A stretch of DNA of 6,093 nucleotides from an uncultured Lautropia sp. (GTDB lineage: Bacteria; Pseudomonadota; Gammaproteobacteria; Burkholderiales; Burkholderiaceae_E), in the NCBI GenBank assembly GCA_938046755.1, contig CALIXC010000069.1, positions 1 to 6,093 of the forward strand, given 5' to 3'. The notes beneath the pieces were generated by a model. That model was not told the origin of the DNA, searched no databases, and worked only from the letters and a program-made list of their open reading frames with translations. This document shows positions 1-6,093 of the stretch, one piece after another; position 1 is the stretch's first letter, and each line of letters starts with the position of its first letter. Both the position numbers and the translations under genes were made by a program.

Positions 1-13
1 GACAGGCAAGCGC

Positions 14-550
14 TTACCGGGCCTTGCGGGGACGCAGCCAGGGCAGCAGCTCGTGGCAGATCAGCAGGATGGCGCCCAGCGTGATGGCGCAGTCGGCCAG
101 ATTGAAGGCCGGGAAGGCCCAGCCGCCCTGGTAGAACAGCAGGAAGTCGGTGACGTGTCCCAGCACCAGGCGGTCGACCAGGTTGCCGATGGCGCCGCCC
201 AGAATGAGTGCAAGCGCCAAGGAGAACATCCGCTGCCCCCGCGCCGAGAAGAGCAGCGAGATGAGCACTGCCGAGGCCACGACCGCGATGCCGGCAAAGA
301 ACCAGCGCTGCCAGCCGCTGTGGCCGGCCAGGAAGCTGAAGGCCGCACCGGGGTTGTAGAGCAGCGTGAGATCGAAGAAGCCCGCGATGACCGGCAGCCG
401 CTCGCCGTAGGCGAAGCGGCCGATGATCTGGTACTTGCTGATCTGGTCCAGCACGATGACCACCAGCGCCAGCACGAGCCAAGGCCAGACGGCGGCACGG
501 TGCGCCGTCGGGTCGGAGGCGGGGGTGTGGGGATCGTCGGGGGCTGTCAT
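14..550 (-). CDS. lspA: Lipoprotein signal peptidase (signal peptidase II)
   Basis: An inner-membrane aspartyl protease that cuts the signal peptide from diacylglyceryl-modified prolipoproteins just before the lipidated cysteine, the second step of lipoprotein maturation. The 178-residue protein has the expected four hydrophobic spans, roughly 22-38, 82-102, 109-129 and 151-170. Family motifs are in order: LDQISK at 34-39, NPGAAFSF at 66-73, GNLVDR at 122-127, VTDF at 133-136 and FNLAD at 149-153. The two catalytic aspartates should be D126 and D153. The length is close to the usual 160-175, with a hydrophilic N-terminal tail of about 20 residues rich in Pro and Asp before the first span. The ATG at 550 is preferred because it has the only clear Shine-Dalgarno sequence in the window. 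It lies 15 bp after the ileS stop and probably shares the ribF-ileS transcript. Family assignment is secure; the exact N-terminus is slightly less so. Confidence 0.97.
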   Translation of the reverse strand: MTAPDDPHTPASDPTAHRAAVWPWLVLALVVIVLDQISKYQIIGRFAYGERLPVIAGFFDLTLLYNPGAAFSFLAGHSGWQRWFFAGIAVVASAVLISLLFSARGQRMFSLALALILGGAIGNLVDRLVLGHVTDFLLFYQGGWAFPAFNLADCAITLGAILLICHELLPWLRPRKAR

Positions 551-556
551 GGATGG

Positions 557-560
557 CTCC
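557..560 (-). promoter_or_regulatory. Shine-Dalgarno sequence of lspA
   Basis: On the minus strand GGAG stands six bases before the ATG at 550, inside the 15-bp gap after the ileS stop codon. Spacing and sequence suit a normal ribosome binding site, and it supports the ATG at 550 as the lspA start. Confidence 0.7.
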
Positions 561-565
561 GTGGC

Positions 566-3427
566 TCAGGCATGCTGGCGGGGCTCGCCCTCGCCGAACA
601 GGTTGCTCTCGCAGCGACCGCACAGACCCGGGTGCTCGGGATTGGCGCCCACGTCGGCGCGCCAGTGCCAGCAGCGCTCGCATTTCTGGTGCGGGCTGGC
701 CTTGGCGTCGATGGCCAGCTCGGAGTCTGCTGCACCCTCGGAGAGGCGGGCCGCCGAGGTGATCAGCACGAAGCGCAGATCGTCTTCCAGGCTGGCCAGG
801 GCATCATGCAGTTCGCCGGCCGGTGCGGTCAGCGCCACCTCGGCCTGCAGCGACGAGCCGATCTCGCCCCGCTCGCGCAGCTGCGACTCCAGGTGCGCCT
901 GCACCTGGGCACGCGCCTTGCGGATCAGACTCCAGCGGGCGTCCAGCGCCTGGGCATCGGGCAGCTCGGGGAAGACGTGGAAGAGCTCTTCCTGGATGCT
1001 GGCGCCCGGTTCGCGGCAGCGCTCGGGGGCGAACACCGGCCAGGCCTCGTCGGCCGTGAACGAGAGGATGGGCGCCATCAGCTTGAGCAGCGCGTCGGTG
1101 ATGTGCCAGAGCGCGGTCTGCGCGCTGCGCCGTGCCAGGCTGTTCTCGGCCGTGGTGTAGAGACGGTCCTTCAGGATGTCCAGATAGAACGCGCCCAGCT
1201 CTTCCGAGCAGAAGGTCTGCAGCAGCGAGACGATGGGGTGGAACTCGTACTTCAGGTAGTGGTCCACGATGCGCTTCTGAACCTGCTCGGTCATCACCAG
1301 CGCGTAGCGGTCGATGTCGAACATTCGGTCCAGCGGCACGGCGTCCTTCTGGATGTCGAAGTCGGAGACGTTGGCCAGCAGGAAGCGCAGCGTGTTGCGG
1401 ATGCGGCGATAGGCCTCGACCACGCGCTTGAGGATCTCGTCCGAGACCGAGATCTCGCCCGAATAGTCGCTGCTGGCCGTCCACAGGCGCAGGATCTCGG
1501 CGCCCAGCCGGTTGGCCACTTCCTGGGGCTCCACGCCGTTGCCCAGCGACTTGCTCATCTTGCGGCCCTGGCCGTCCACCACCATGCCGTGCGTGAGCAG
1601 CGCCTTGTAGGGCGGGGCGTCGTTCATCATGCACGAGGTGAGCAGCGACGAGTGGAACCAGCCGCGGTGCTGGTCCGAGCCCTCCAGGTACAGGTCGGCC
1701 GGGAAGGCGGAGTCATCGCGGTGCGAGCCCCGCAGCACCGTCTGGTGCGTGGTGCCGGAATCGAACCACACGTCCAGCGTGTCCTTGCCTTTCTCGTACT
1801 GATCGGCCTCGTCACCCAGCAGATCGCGCGGATCCAGCGTCTGCCAGATCTCGATGCCGTGCTTCTCCACCAGATCGGCCACCTGGTCCAGCAGCTCAGG
1901 GGTGCGCGGGTGCAGCTCGCCCGTTTCCTTGTGCAGGAAGAAGGCCATGGGCACGCCCCACTGGCGTTGGCGCGACAGCGTCCAGTCCGGACGGTTGGCG
2001 ATCATGGCGTGCAGCCGCGCCTTGCCCCAGGCCGGGTAGAAGGTGGTTTCTTCCACGCCGCGCAGGGCGCGCTCGCGCAGCGTGGCGCCTTCCTTCGGCT
2101 TCAGGTCCATGCCGGCGAACCACTGGCTGGTGGCGCGCAGGATCAGCGGCGTCTTGTGCCGCCAGCAGTGCATGTAGCTGTGGGCCACTTTTTCAGTGGC
2201 AAAGAGCGTGCCGTTGTCGCGCATGTGGGCGACGATCTTCGGGTTGGCGTCCCAGATGGACAGCCCGCCGAACAGCGGCAGCGTGGACACGTACCGGCCG
2301 TTGCCCATCACCACGTTGATGATCTCGTCGTCCTTCATGCCGTGGGCGCGGCAGGTCTGGAAGTCTTCCACACCGTGGGCGGGCGCCGAGTGCACGAGGC
2401 CCGTGCCGGTGTCGATGGTCACATAGTCGGCCACGTGCACCGGAGATGTGCGGTCGTAGAACGGGTGGCGGAAAGCCACGCCGTCGAGTGCCTGACCGGG
2501 GGCCGTGGCGATGATGCGGCCTTCCAGCCCGTAGCGCTCCAGCTGGGCAGTCACGCGCTCCTTGGCCAGGATCAGCAGCGTGGGCTTGCCGTCACGCTGG
2601 GTCTCGACCAGCGCGTACTCGATCTCGGGATGCAGGTTCAGCGCCTGGTTGGACGGCAGCGTCCAGGGCGTGGTGGTCCAGATGATGGCGTAGCCGTGAT
2701 CGGTGGGCAGCTTGTCCAGGCCAAAGGCGCGGGCCACCCGCTCAGGCTCGGCAAAGGCAAAGCCCACGTCCACGGTCGGATCGGTGCGGTCGGCGTATTC
2801 CACTTCGGCCTCGGCCAGCGCGGAACCGCAGTCAAAGCACCAGTTCACGGGCTTGAGGCCACGGAACACGAAGCCGGCACGCATGATGGTGGCCAGCGAC
2901 CGGATCTCCTCGGCCTCGCTGGCCGGGCGCATCGTCATGTAGGGATGGTCCCAGTTGCCCAGCACGCCCAGGCGCATGAAGTCGGTCTTCTGCTTCTCGA
3001 CCTGCTCGCCGGCGTAGGCGCGGCATTTGGCCTGCACCTCGGTGGTGGGCAGGTTCTTGCCGTACTTCTTCTCGATCTGGTGCTCGATGGGCATGCCGTG
3101 GCAGTCCCAGCCGGGCACGTAGCGGGCATCGTAGCCGGCCAGGTTGTGCGACTTGACGATGATGTCCTTCAGGATCTTGTTGATGGCGTGACCCATGTGG
3201 ATTACCCCGTTGGCATACGGGGGGCCATCGTGCAGCACGAAGATCGGCCGGCCCTTGGCCACCGCGCGGATGCGGCGGTAGACGCCCTGGTCTTCCCACT
3301 GCTTCACGCGGCCCGGCTCCTGCTTGGGCAGGTTGCCACGCATCGGGAAGGGGGTGTCGGGCAGGTTCAGGGTGTGGCGGTAGCCGGCAGCGCCCTCGTT
3401 GCCGCCGGAGTCAGTCGATTTGGCCAT
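566..3427 (-). CDS. ileS: Isoleucyl-tRNA synthetase, class I, zinc-containing bacterial type
   Basis: A cytoplasmic enzyme that charges tRNA-Ile with isoleucine using ATP and hydrolyses misactivated or mischarged valine in its editing domain. The 953 residues compare with about 940 in E. coli. Visible landmarks are the HIGH-type motif HMGH at 77-80 in [22 protein letters not shown] at 106-115, the CP1 editing insertion (about 200-400, with [10 protein letters not shown] at 251-260 and [16 protein letters not shown] at 341-356), WFDSG at 554-558, [11 protein letters not shown] at 584-594 and KMSKS at 623-627. An anticodon-binding helical region follows, then a C-terminal zinc ribbon with CERC at 916-919 and CGRC at 936-939. 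The frame is open 48 codons further upstream to 3571, but that part lies inside ribF; the ATG at 3427 (MAKSTDSGG) gives the family-typical N-terminus. It overlaps the end of ribF by 17 bp and has no clear Shine-Dalgarno sequence, so translational coupling is likely. All catalytic motifs are intact. Confidence 0.98.
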   Translation of the reverse strand: MAKSTDSGGNEGAAGYRHTLNLPDTPFPMRGNLPKQEPGRVKQWEDQGVYRRIRAVAKGRPIFVLHDGPPYANGVIHMGHAINKILKDIIVKSHNLAGYDARYVPGWDCHGMPIEHQIEKKYGKNLPTTEVQAKCRAYAGEQVEKQKTDFMRLGVLGNWDHPYMTMRPASEAEEIRSLATIMRAGFVFRGLKPVNWCFDCGSALAEAEVEYADRTDPTVDVGFAFAEPERVARAFGLDKLPTDHGYAIIWTTTPWTLPSNQALNLHPEIEYALVETQRDGKPTLLILAKERVTAQLERYGLEGRIIATAPGQALDGVAFRHPFYDRTSPVHVADYVTIDTGTGLVHSAPAHGVEDFQTCRAHGMKDDEIINVVMGNGRYVSTLPLFGGLSIWDANPKIVAHMRDNGTLFATEKVAHSYMHCWRHKTPLILRATSQWFAGMDLKPKEGATLRERALRGVEETTFYPAWGKARLHAMIANRPDWTLSRQRQWGVPMAFFLHKETGELHPRTPELLDQVADLVEKHGIEIWQTLDPRDLLGDEADQYEKGKDTLDVWFDSGTTHQTVLRGSHRDDSAFPADLYLEGSDQHRGWFHSSLLTSCMMNDAPPYKALLTHGMVVDGQGRKMSKSLGNGVEPQEVANRLGAEILRLWTASSDYSGEISVSDEILKRVVEAYRRIRNTLRFLLANVSDFDIQKDAVPLDRMFDIDRYALVMTEQVQKRIVDHYLKYEFHPIVSLLQTFCSEELGAFYLDILKDRLYTTAENSLARRSAQTALWHITDALLKLMAPILSFTADEAWPVFAPERCREPGASIQEELFHVFPELPDAQALDARWSLIRKARAQVQAHLESQLRERGEIGSSLQAEVALTAPAGELHDALASLEDDLRFVLITSAARLSEGAADSELAIDAKASPHQKCERCWHWRADVGANPEHPGLCGRCESNLFGEGEPRQHA

Positions 3428-4400
3428 CGGAGTCGGTCGTCTTTTGAAAATGGGCCCGTGCCTTGCACACGTCATCGGCAATCTGCCGGCCCAGGGAGTC
3501 GAGATCGGGGAAAGACTGCTCGTCGCGCAGCTTTTCCAGGAATTCCACGCGCACCAGGCGGCCATAGGCATCGCCCGACCAGTCCAGCAGATGCACCTCC
3601 AGCAGCCAGGCGCCGTCGGCCTCCACGGCCGGGCGGGTGCCGAAGCTGGCCACGCCGGGCACGGCCTGCGCGGGATCGTCGGACAGGCCGTACACCTGCA
3701 CCACGAAGATGCCCTGCAGTGCCGGGCTCCCCCACGGGAAACGCAGGTTCAGCGTGGGAAAGCCCAGTCGGGTACCCAGCCGGCGGCCGTGACTGACGCG
3801 GCCGGAGATGGAATAGGGACGGCCCAGCATCTGCGCCGCCCAGGGAAAGTCGGCCTGCAGCAGCGCCTCGCGGATGAGCGAGCTGGAGATGCGCACGCCC
3901 GCGTCTTCCACCGTGGGCATGGCCAGCACGCGGATGCCGCATTGCTGGCCCAGCGACTTCAGCATGCCGAAGTCGCCCTGGCGCTGTGCACCGAAACAGA
4001 AGTCGGTGCCGATGCGGATGTGACGGGCATGGAGCCCCTGCGCCAGGCAGCTGCGCACGAAATCCTCAGCCGGCCACTGTGCCACCCGCTGATCGAACGG
4101 GGCCAGATGCACCCGGTCCACCCCCAGCGAGGCCAGCATCTCCAGCCGGTCGCGCAGCGTGGAAATGCGCATGGGCTCGGGGCCGACATCGCGGCCGCGC
4201 TGTCTGGCCAGCGCGTGGAAGTACTCGCGCGGATGGGGCTCGAAGGTGAGCACCGCTGCCGGCAGGCCGGCCTCGCGCGCGTCGGCCACCAGCGTGCGCA
4301 CCAGGGCCTGGTGGCCCAGATGCACGCCGTCGAAGTTGCCGATGGTCAGCGCACAGGGCTGGTCCAGATGGGCAGGGGGTAGGGATCGGAGGATTTTCAC
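3411..4400 (-). CDS. ribF: Bifunctional riboflavin kinase / FAD synthetase
   Basis: Converts riboflavin plus ATP to FMN (C-terminal flavokinase) and FMN plus ATP to FAD (N-terminal adenylyltransferase), in the cytoplasm. The protein has 329 residues against about 310 in E. coli. The N-terminal domain shows [10 protein letters not shown] at 21-30 (HxGH nucleotidyltransferase motif), TFEPHP at 52-57, GTDFCFG at 131-137 and ISSSLIRE at 171-178. The flavokinase domain shows [17 protein letters not shown] at 200-216, GIFVV at 230-234, FGTRP at 253-257 and LEVHL at 267-271, whose Glu268 is the likely catalytic base. The start is taken as GTG at 4400 (VKILRSL): the frame stays open upstream, but no other standard start precedes the catalytic motif at a suitable distance, and the family N-terminus is similar. 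A sigma70-like promoter ends seven bases before this codon. It is the first gene of the ribF-ileS-lspA cluster. Function is secure; the start is good but unproven. Confidence 0.96.
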   Translation of the reverse strand: MKILRSLPPAHLDQPCALTIGNFDGVHLGHQALVRTLVADAREAGLPAAVLTFEPHPREYFHALARQRGRDVGPEPMRISTLRDRLEMLASLGVDRVHLAPFDQRVAQWPAEDFVRSCLAQGLHARHIRIGTDFCFGAQRQGDFGMLKSLGQQCGIRVLAMPTVEDAGVRISSSLIREALLQADFPWAAQMLGRPYSISGRVSHGRRLGTRLGFPTLNLRFPWGSPALQGIFVVQVYGLSDDPAQAVPGVASFGTRPAVEADGAWLLEVHLLDWSGDAYGRLVRVEFLEKLRDEQSFPDLDSLGRQIADDVCKARAHFQKTTDSDGQID

Positions 4401-4407
4401 CGGCCTG

Positions 4408-4435
4408 ATTATAAGGATATCGCTCGGGATGTCCG
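4408..4435 (-). promoter_or_regulatory. Predicted sigma70 promoter of ribF-ileS-lspA
   Basis: On the minus strand a perfect -10 box TATAAT (4413 down to 4408) is preceded by CGGACA (4435 down to 4430, four of six consensus bases including GACA) with a 16-bp spacer. It stands in an AT-rich patch in otherwise GC-rich DNA. The expected transcription start, six to eight bases beyond the -10 box, falls at about 4400-4402, on or just before the ribF GTG start. The sequence match is direct; use as a promoter is inferred. Confidence 0.65.
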
Positions 4436-4444
4436 CGCGGAAAG

Positions 4445-4460
4445 CGCCCGGTTGCGGGCG
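4445..4460. repeat. Perfect 6-bp inverted repeat, small hairpin
   Basis: CGCCCG and CGGGCG flank a four-base loop, GTTG. The stem is all G/C and would fold on either strand. There is no T-run, so it is not a terminator by itself. It lies upstream of the ribF promoter and, if purN transcription starts further left, in the purN leader. Confidence 0.45.
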
Positions 4461-4473
4461 ATAAGGTGTCCGG

Positions 4474-4495
4474 AAGGCCACGATCGGTGGCTTTT
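4474..4495 (+). terminator. Possible weak hairpin terminator or leader hairpin upstream of purN
   Basis: GCCAC (4477-4481) and GTGGC (4487-4491) form a 5-bp stem around the loop GATCG. As RNA on the plus strand the stem extends by one G-U and two A-U pairs (AAG with TTT), and four T residues (4492-4495) follow the core. The short T-run, ending in GGGGG, makes it a poor terminator. No gene ends just upstream on the plus strand, so it might instead be a leader structure or a chance fold. Confidence 0.3.
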
Positions 4496-4694
4496 GGGGG
4501 CAACAGGGGCCTGACGGGCTCGGTGGCGGGGCGCCCGCTGCTACCATTCCGGATCGAAGTTTCCAGCTGACCGGATCGTACCTGGATGGCCTGGGCGCTT
4601 GGCTCGAACGCGCCCTATCCCGCAGCTGCGTTCCGCCCGGGCGCAGGCTGCTCGCCGTCGCATGGACGCCATCAATCCACACCGATACCCCCAT

Positions 4695-5405
4695 ATGAGT
4701 GCTGCCGCCCAGAAACCAAGTGCCTCGCCTGCCCGTGTCGTCATCCTCATTTCGGGGCGCGGCTCCAACATGATGGCGCTTGTCGAGGCCATCGAGCAGC
4801 AAAAGCTGCCGGTGGAGGTGGCGGGCGTGATCAGCAACCGCCCCGATGCGGCTGGTCTGGCCTGGGCGAAGGCGCAGGGCATCACCTGCCGGGCGCTGGA
4901 CCATCGCCAGTTTCCCAACCGCGCCGCCTTCGACGAGGCGCTGGCCGACACCATCGATGCACTGGTGCCGCCCGCCCAGGCCCCTTGGGTGCTGCTGGCC
5001 GGCTTCATGCGCGTGCTCACCGCCAGCTTCGTGCTGCGCTACACGCGCCGGCTGGTCAACATCCACCCGGCGCTGTTGCCGGCCCACCCGGGGCTGCACA
5101 CCCACCGTCAGGCGCTGGACGGCGGCGCCATGCTGCATGGTGCCACGGTGCATTTCGTCACCCCTGAAGTGGATGTGGGGCCGATCATCGCCCAGGCCGT
5201 GGTGCCGGTGCTGGTCAATGACACCGAAGAGGTGTTGGCGGCGCGCGTGCTGGAGATGGAGCACCGGCTCTTCCCGCAGGTGCTGAGCTGGCTAGCCGCC
5301 GGCCGCATCACGCTCACGCCCCTGGGCGGCGTGCTGCTGGATGGCGAGGACCGGCCGGAACAGCGCATGCTGCTGCATCCGCTGCTGACGGGCGGCCGCG
5401 CCTGA
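4695..5405 (+). CDS. purN: Phosphoribosylglycinamide formyltransferase (GAR transformylase)
   Basis: Transfers the formyl group of 10-formyltetrahydrofolate to glycinamide ribonucleotide, the third step of de novo purine synthesis, in the cytoplasm. The 236 residues compare with 212 in E. coli; the excess is mostly an N-terminal tail of about 14 residues and a C-terminal extension. Motifs visible are ISGRGSNM at 19-26 (phosphate-binding loop), LAGFMRVL at 101-108, NIHPALLPAHPGLHTH at 122-137 and EVDVGP at 158-163. By alignment with the E. coli enzyme the catalytic trio should be N122, H124 and D160, all present. The ATG at 4695 is chosen as nearest to the conserved core. In-frame alternatives are ATG at 4662 and TTG at 4599, which would add an Arg-rich stretch not expected in the family. 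None of the three has a clear Shine-Dalgarno sequence. The gene is divergent from ribF and 24 bp upstream of rsmB, with no terminator between. Confidence 0.95.
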   Translation: MSAAAQKPSASPARVVILISGRGSNMMALVEAIEQQKLPVEVAGVISNRPDAAGLAWAKAQGITCRALDHRQFPNRAAFDEALADTIDALVPPAQAPWVLLAGFMRVLTASFVLRYTRRLVNIHPALLPAHPGLHTHRQALDGGAMLHGATVHFVTPEVDVGPIIAQAVVPVLVNDTEEVLAARVLEMEHRLFPQVLSWLAAGRITLTPLGGVLLDGEDRPEQRMLLHPLLTGGRA

Positions 5406-5429
5406 TTCACTCTTTCCTTGGCATCCCGC

Positions 5430-6093
5430 ATGAACGACAGAATCCCTCAGGAGTCCGGCGCACGCGACATGCCGCCGCGCATCGATGCCCGGCTGCTTGG
5501 ACTGGCCGCCGATGCGCTGGCCGCCGTGCTGCCGGCCGATGCCGCGCAGGCCGCACGGCTCTTTGCCACTCCGTCACCCGCCTGGGGGAAGGCTGCACCC
5601 GCCGACCAGCAACTGGGAGCGTGGCTGCGCCGGCACCCGTCGCTGGGGGCGCGTGATCGCCGCTGGCTGTCGGACCGGGTCTATGACGTGCTGCGCCATG
5701 GTCGGGCCTATGAGTCCTTCCTGGAGGAGGGTGGCCGTGCGGATCCCGATGGGCAGCCTTCGGCTTCCCGGGAGCGCCTTCAGGGCCTGATGCGCCTTTC
5801 CGAGGCGCTGCGAACCAACGCCGAACCCGAAGCCGCGGCCTATCATCAGTGGCTGGGACAGCAGCCGCTGGCCGTGCGTTTCAGCCTGCCGGACTGGCTG
5901 TGGGAAGGGCTTGCCGCCACCCATGGCGAGCAGGCCGAGACCCTGGCAGCCACCTTGCTGCTGCCGGCCGCCATCGAGATTCGCAGCAACCTGCTCAAGG
6001 GCAAGGCCACGGCGCTGCAGAAGAAGCTGGCCGAGGCGGGCGTGGCGGCCGACACGGTTCCCGAGGCGCCTGCCGCGCTGCGGGTGGCCGGCC
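5430..6093 (+). CDS. rsmB: RsmB/Sun-family 16S rRNA (cytosine-C5) methyltransferase, N-terminal part, cut by window end
   Basis: RsmB (Sun, Fmu) methylates C967 of E. coli 16S rRNA with S-adenosylmethionine. Only 221 codons are present and the frame is open to the end; the full protein is usually about 430 residues, so the Rossmann methyltransferase core and catalytic cysteines lie outside. Visible are the N-terminal NusB-like helical region (about 15-145, with LGARDRRWLSDRVYDVLR at 72-89), then FSLPDWLWEGL at 151-161 and IRSNLLKGK at 184-192, both typical of the linker and PUA-like part before the catalytic domain. The ATG at 5430 is taken as the start; ATG at 5469 is possible. Neither has a well-placed Shine-Dalgarno sequence: AGGAG at 5449-5453 is 15 bases before 5469. 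It lies 24 bp after the purN stop, in the same frame, and is probably co-transcribed. The family call is firm; the exact target nucleotide is inferred, since related NOP/RsmB enzymes exist. Confidence 0.82.
   Translation, partial: MNDRIPQESGARDMPPRIDARLLGLAADALAAVLPADAAQAARLFATPSPAWGKAAPADQQLGAWLRRHPSLGARDRRWLSDRVYDVLRHGRAYESFLEEGGRADPDGQPSASRERLQGLMRLSEALRTNAEPEAAAYHQWLGQQPLAVRFSLPDWLWEGLAATHGEQAETLAATLLLPAAIEIRSNLLKGKATALQKKLAEAGVAADTVPEAPAALRVAG

Larger units (their letters stand above)
4401..4694. other. Divergent intergenic region between ribF and purN
   Basis: A 294-bp gap between the outward-facing starts of ribF and purN. It contains the ribF promoter at its left end, GC-rich hairpins at 4445-4460, 4474-4495 and 4526-4538, and an 8-bp direct repeat (CCGGATCG at 4549-4556 and 4571-4578). 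I could not find a convincing plus-strand promoter for purN; the best -10-like string, TACCAT at 4542-4547, has no matching -35 box. Reading frames crossing the region are extensions or shadows of the flanking genes, and I see no separate gene. The last 180 bases are open in the purN frame from 4515. Confidence 0.6.

Noticed and set aside
1..13. Possible start of the next minus-strand gene after lspA (coaBC would be a typical neighbour)
   Set aside because: Only 13 bases remain, without a start codon or other evidence.
53..3796. A 1247-codon open reading frame on the plus strand, the longest in the window
   Set aside because: It runs antisense to lspA and ileS in exact codon register, so each of its codons starts opposite a sense third position, which is nearly always G or C; stop codons, all starting with T, are thereby avoided. 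The protein is a low-complexity Gln/His/Val/Gly/Arg-rich sequence with no recognisable domain, while the opposite strand encodes intact catalytic enzymes.
3399..4382. A 327-codon plus-strand frame opposite ribF
   Set aside because: It is in antisense codon register with ribF, carries no known motif, and is explained by GC3 bias.
4526..4538. GCGGG/CCCGC hairpin with a three-base loop
   Set aside because: A short G/C-only stem in GC-rich DNA with no T-run or other context; expected by chance.
4542..4547. TACCAT as the -10 box of a purN promoter
   Set aside because: It matches four of six bases, but positions 16-18 bp upstream hold no TTGACA-like sequence; CTGACG at 4511-4516 is about 25 bp away, too far.
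4401..4694. FMN riboswitch, purine riboswitch or T-box in the leaders of ribF, purN or ileS
   Set aside because: I see none of the conserved multi-helix cores; the ribF leader seems almost absent, and ileS starts inside ribF.
4401..5264. A minus-strand frame that continues upstream from ribF to 5264, which would give a 617-residue protein
   Set aside because: The upstream part is antisense to purN, again in codon register, and shows no domain. The family N-terminus begins at the GTG at 4400 and a promoter lies right before it.
5449..5453. AGGAG as the rsmB ribosome binding site for the ATG at 5469
   Set aside because: The 15-base gap to the ATG is too long, and no in-frame start codon lies at normal spacing; it is probably just Gln-Glu codons.
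1..6093. CRISPR arrays, insertion sequences, tRNA genes, phage or defence genes
   Set aside because: No regular repeats, transposase motifs, terminal inverted repeats or tRNA-like folds were seen, and nearly all the sequence is taken by five intact or edge-cut housekeeping genes.

Overview
The window is ordinary, conserved, single-copy housekeeping DNA from a high-GC proteobacterium. The protein sequences and gene order (ribF-ileS-lspA, with purN-rsmB running the other way) fit a betaproteobacterium of the order Burkholderiales. That placement rests on remembered family features and synteny, not a search, and the genus cannot be read from the sequence. I see no mobile element, CRISPR array, tRNA, rRNA or defence-like cassette.

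Left arm, minus strand, about 14-4400: three tightly packed genes read right to left. They are ribF (bifunctional riboflavin kinase/FAD synthetase, GTG start at 4400), ileS (isoleucyl-tRNA synthetase, overlapping the end of ribF by 17 bp) and lspA (lipoprotein signal peptidase II, 15 bp after ileS). The spacing indicates one operon. A good sigma70-type promoter (CGGACA, 16 bp, TATAAT) lies directly in front of ribF, so close that the mRNA may be leaderless or nearly so. Only 13 bp follow the lspA stop in the window, too few to identify the next gene.

Middle, 4401-4694: a 294-bp divergent intergenic region. It holds the ribF promoter, several small GC-rich hairpins (one followed by TTTT on the plus strand) and the unassigned start region of the purN transcript. 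No gene is supported here.

Right arm, plus strand, 4695-6093: purN (glycinamide ribonucleotide formyltransferase) is followed after 24 bp by the N-terminal half of an RsmB/Sun-type 16S rRNA m5C methyltransferase gene, cut by the window end. The two probably share a transcript.

The genes supply basic needs: flavin cofactors, Ile-tRNA, lipoprotein maturation, purines and rRNA modification. I found no new biological system. The most notable points concern expression: the possible leaderless start of ribF, the lack of a clear Shine-Dalgarno sequence at four of the five starts, and hairpins in the divergent region. A 1247-codon antisense reading frame at 53-3796 is a codon-bias shadow.
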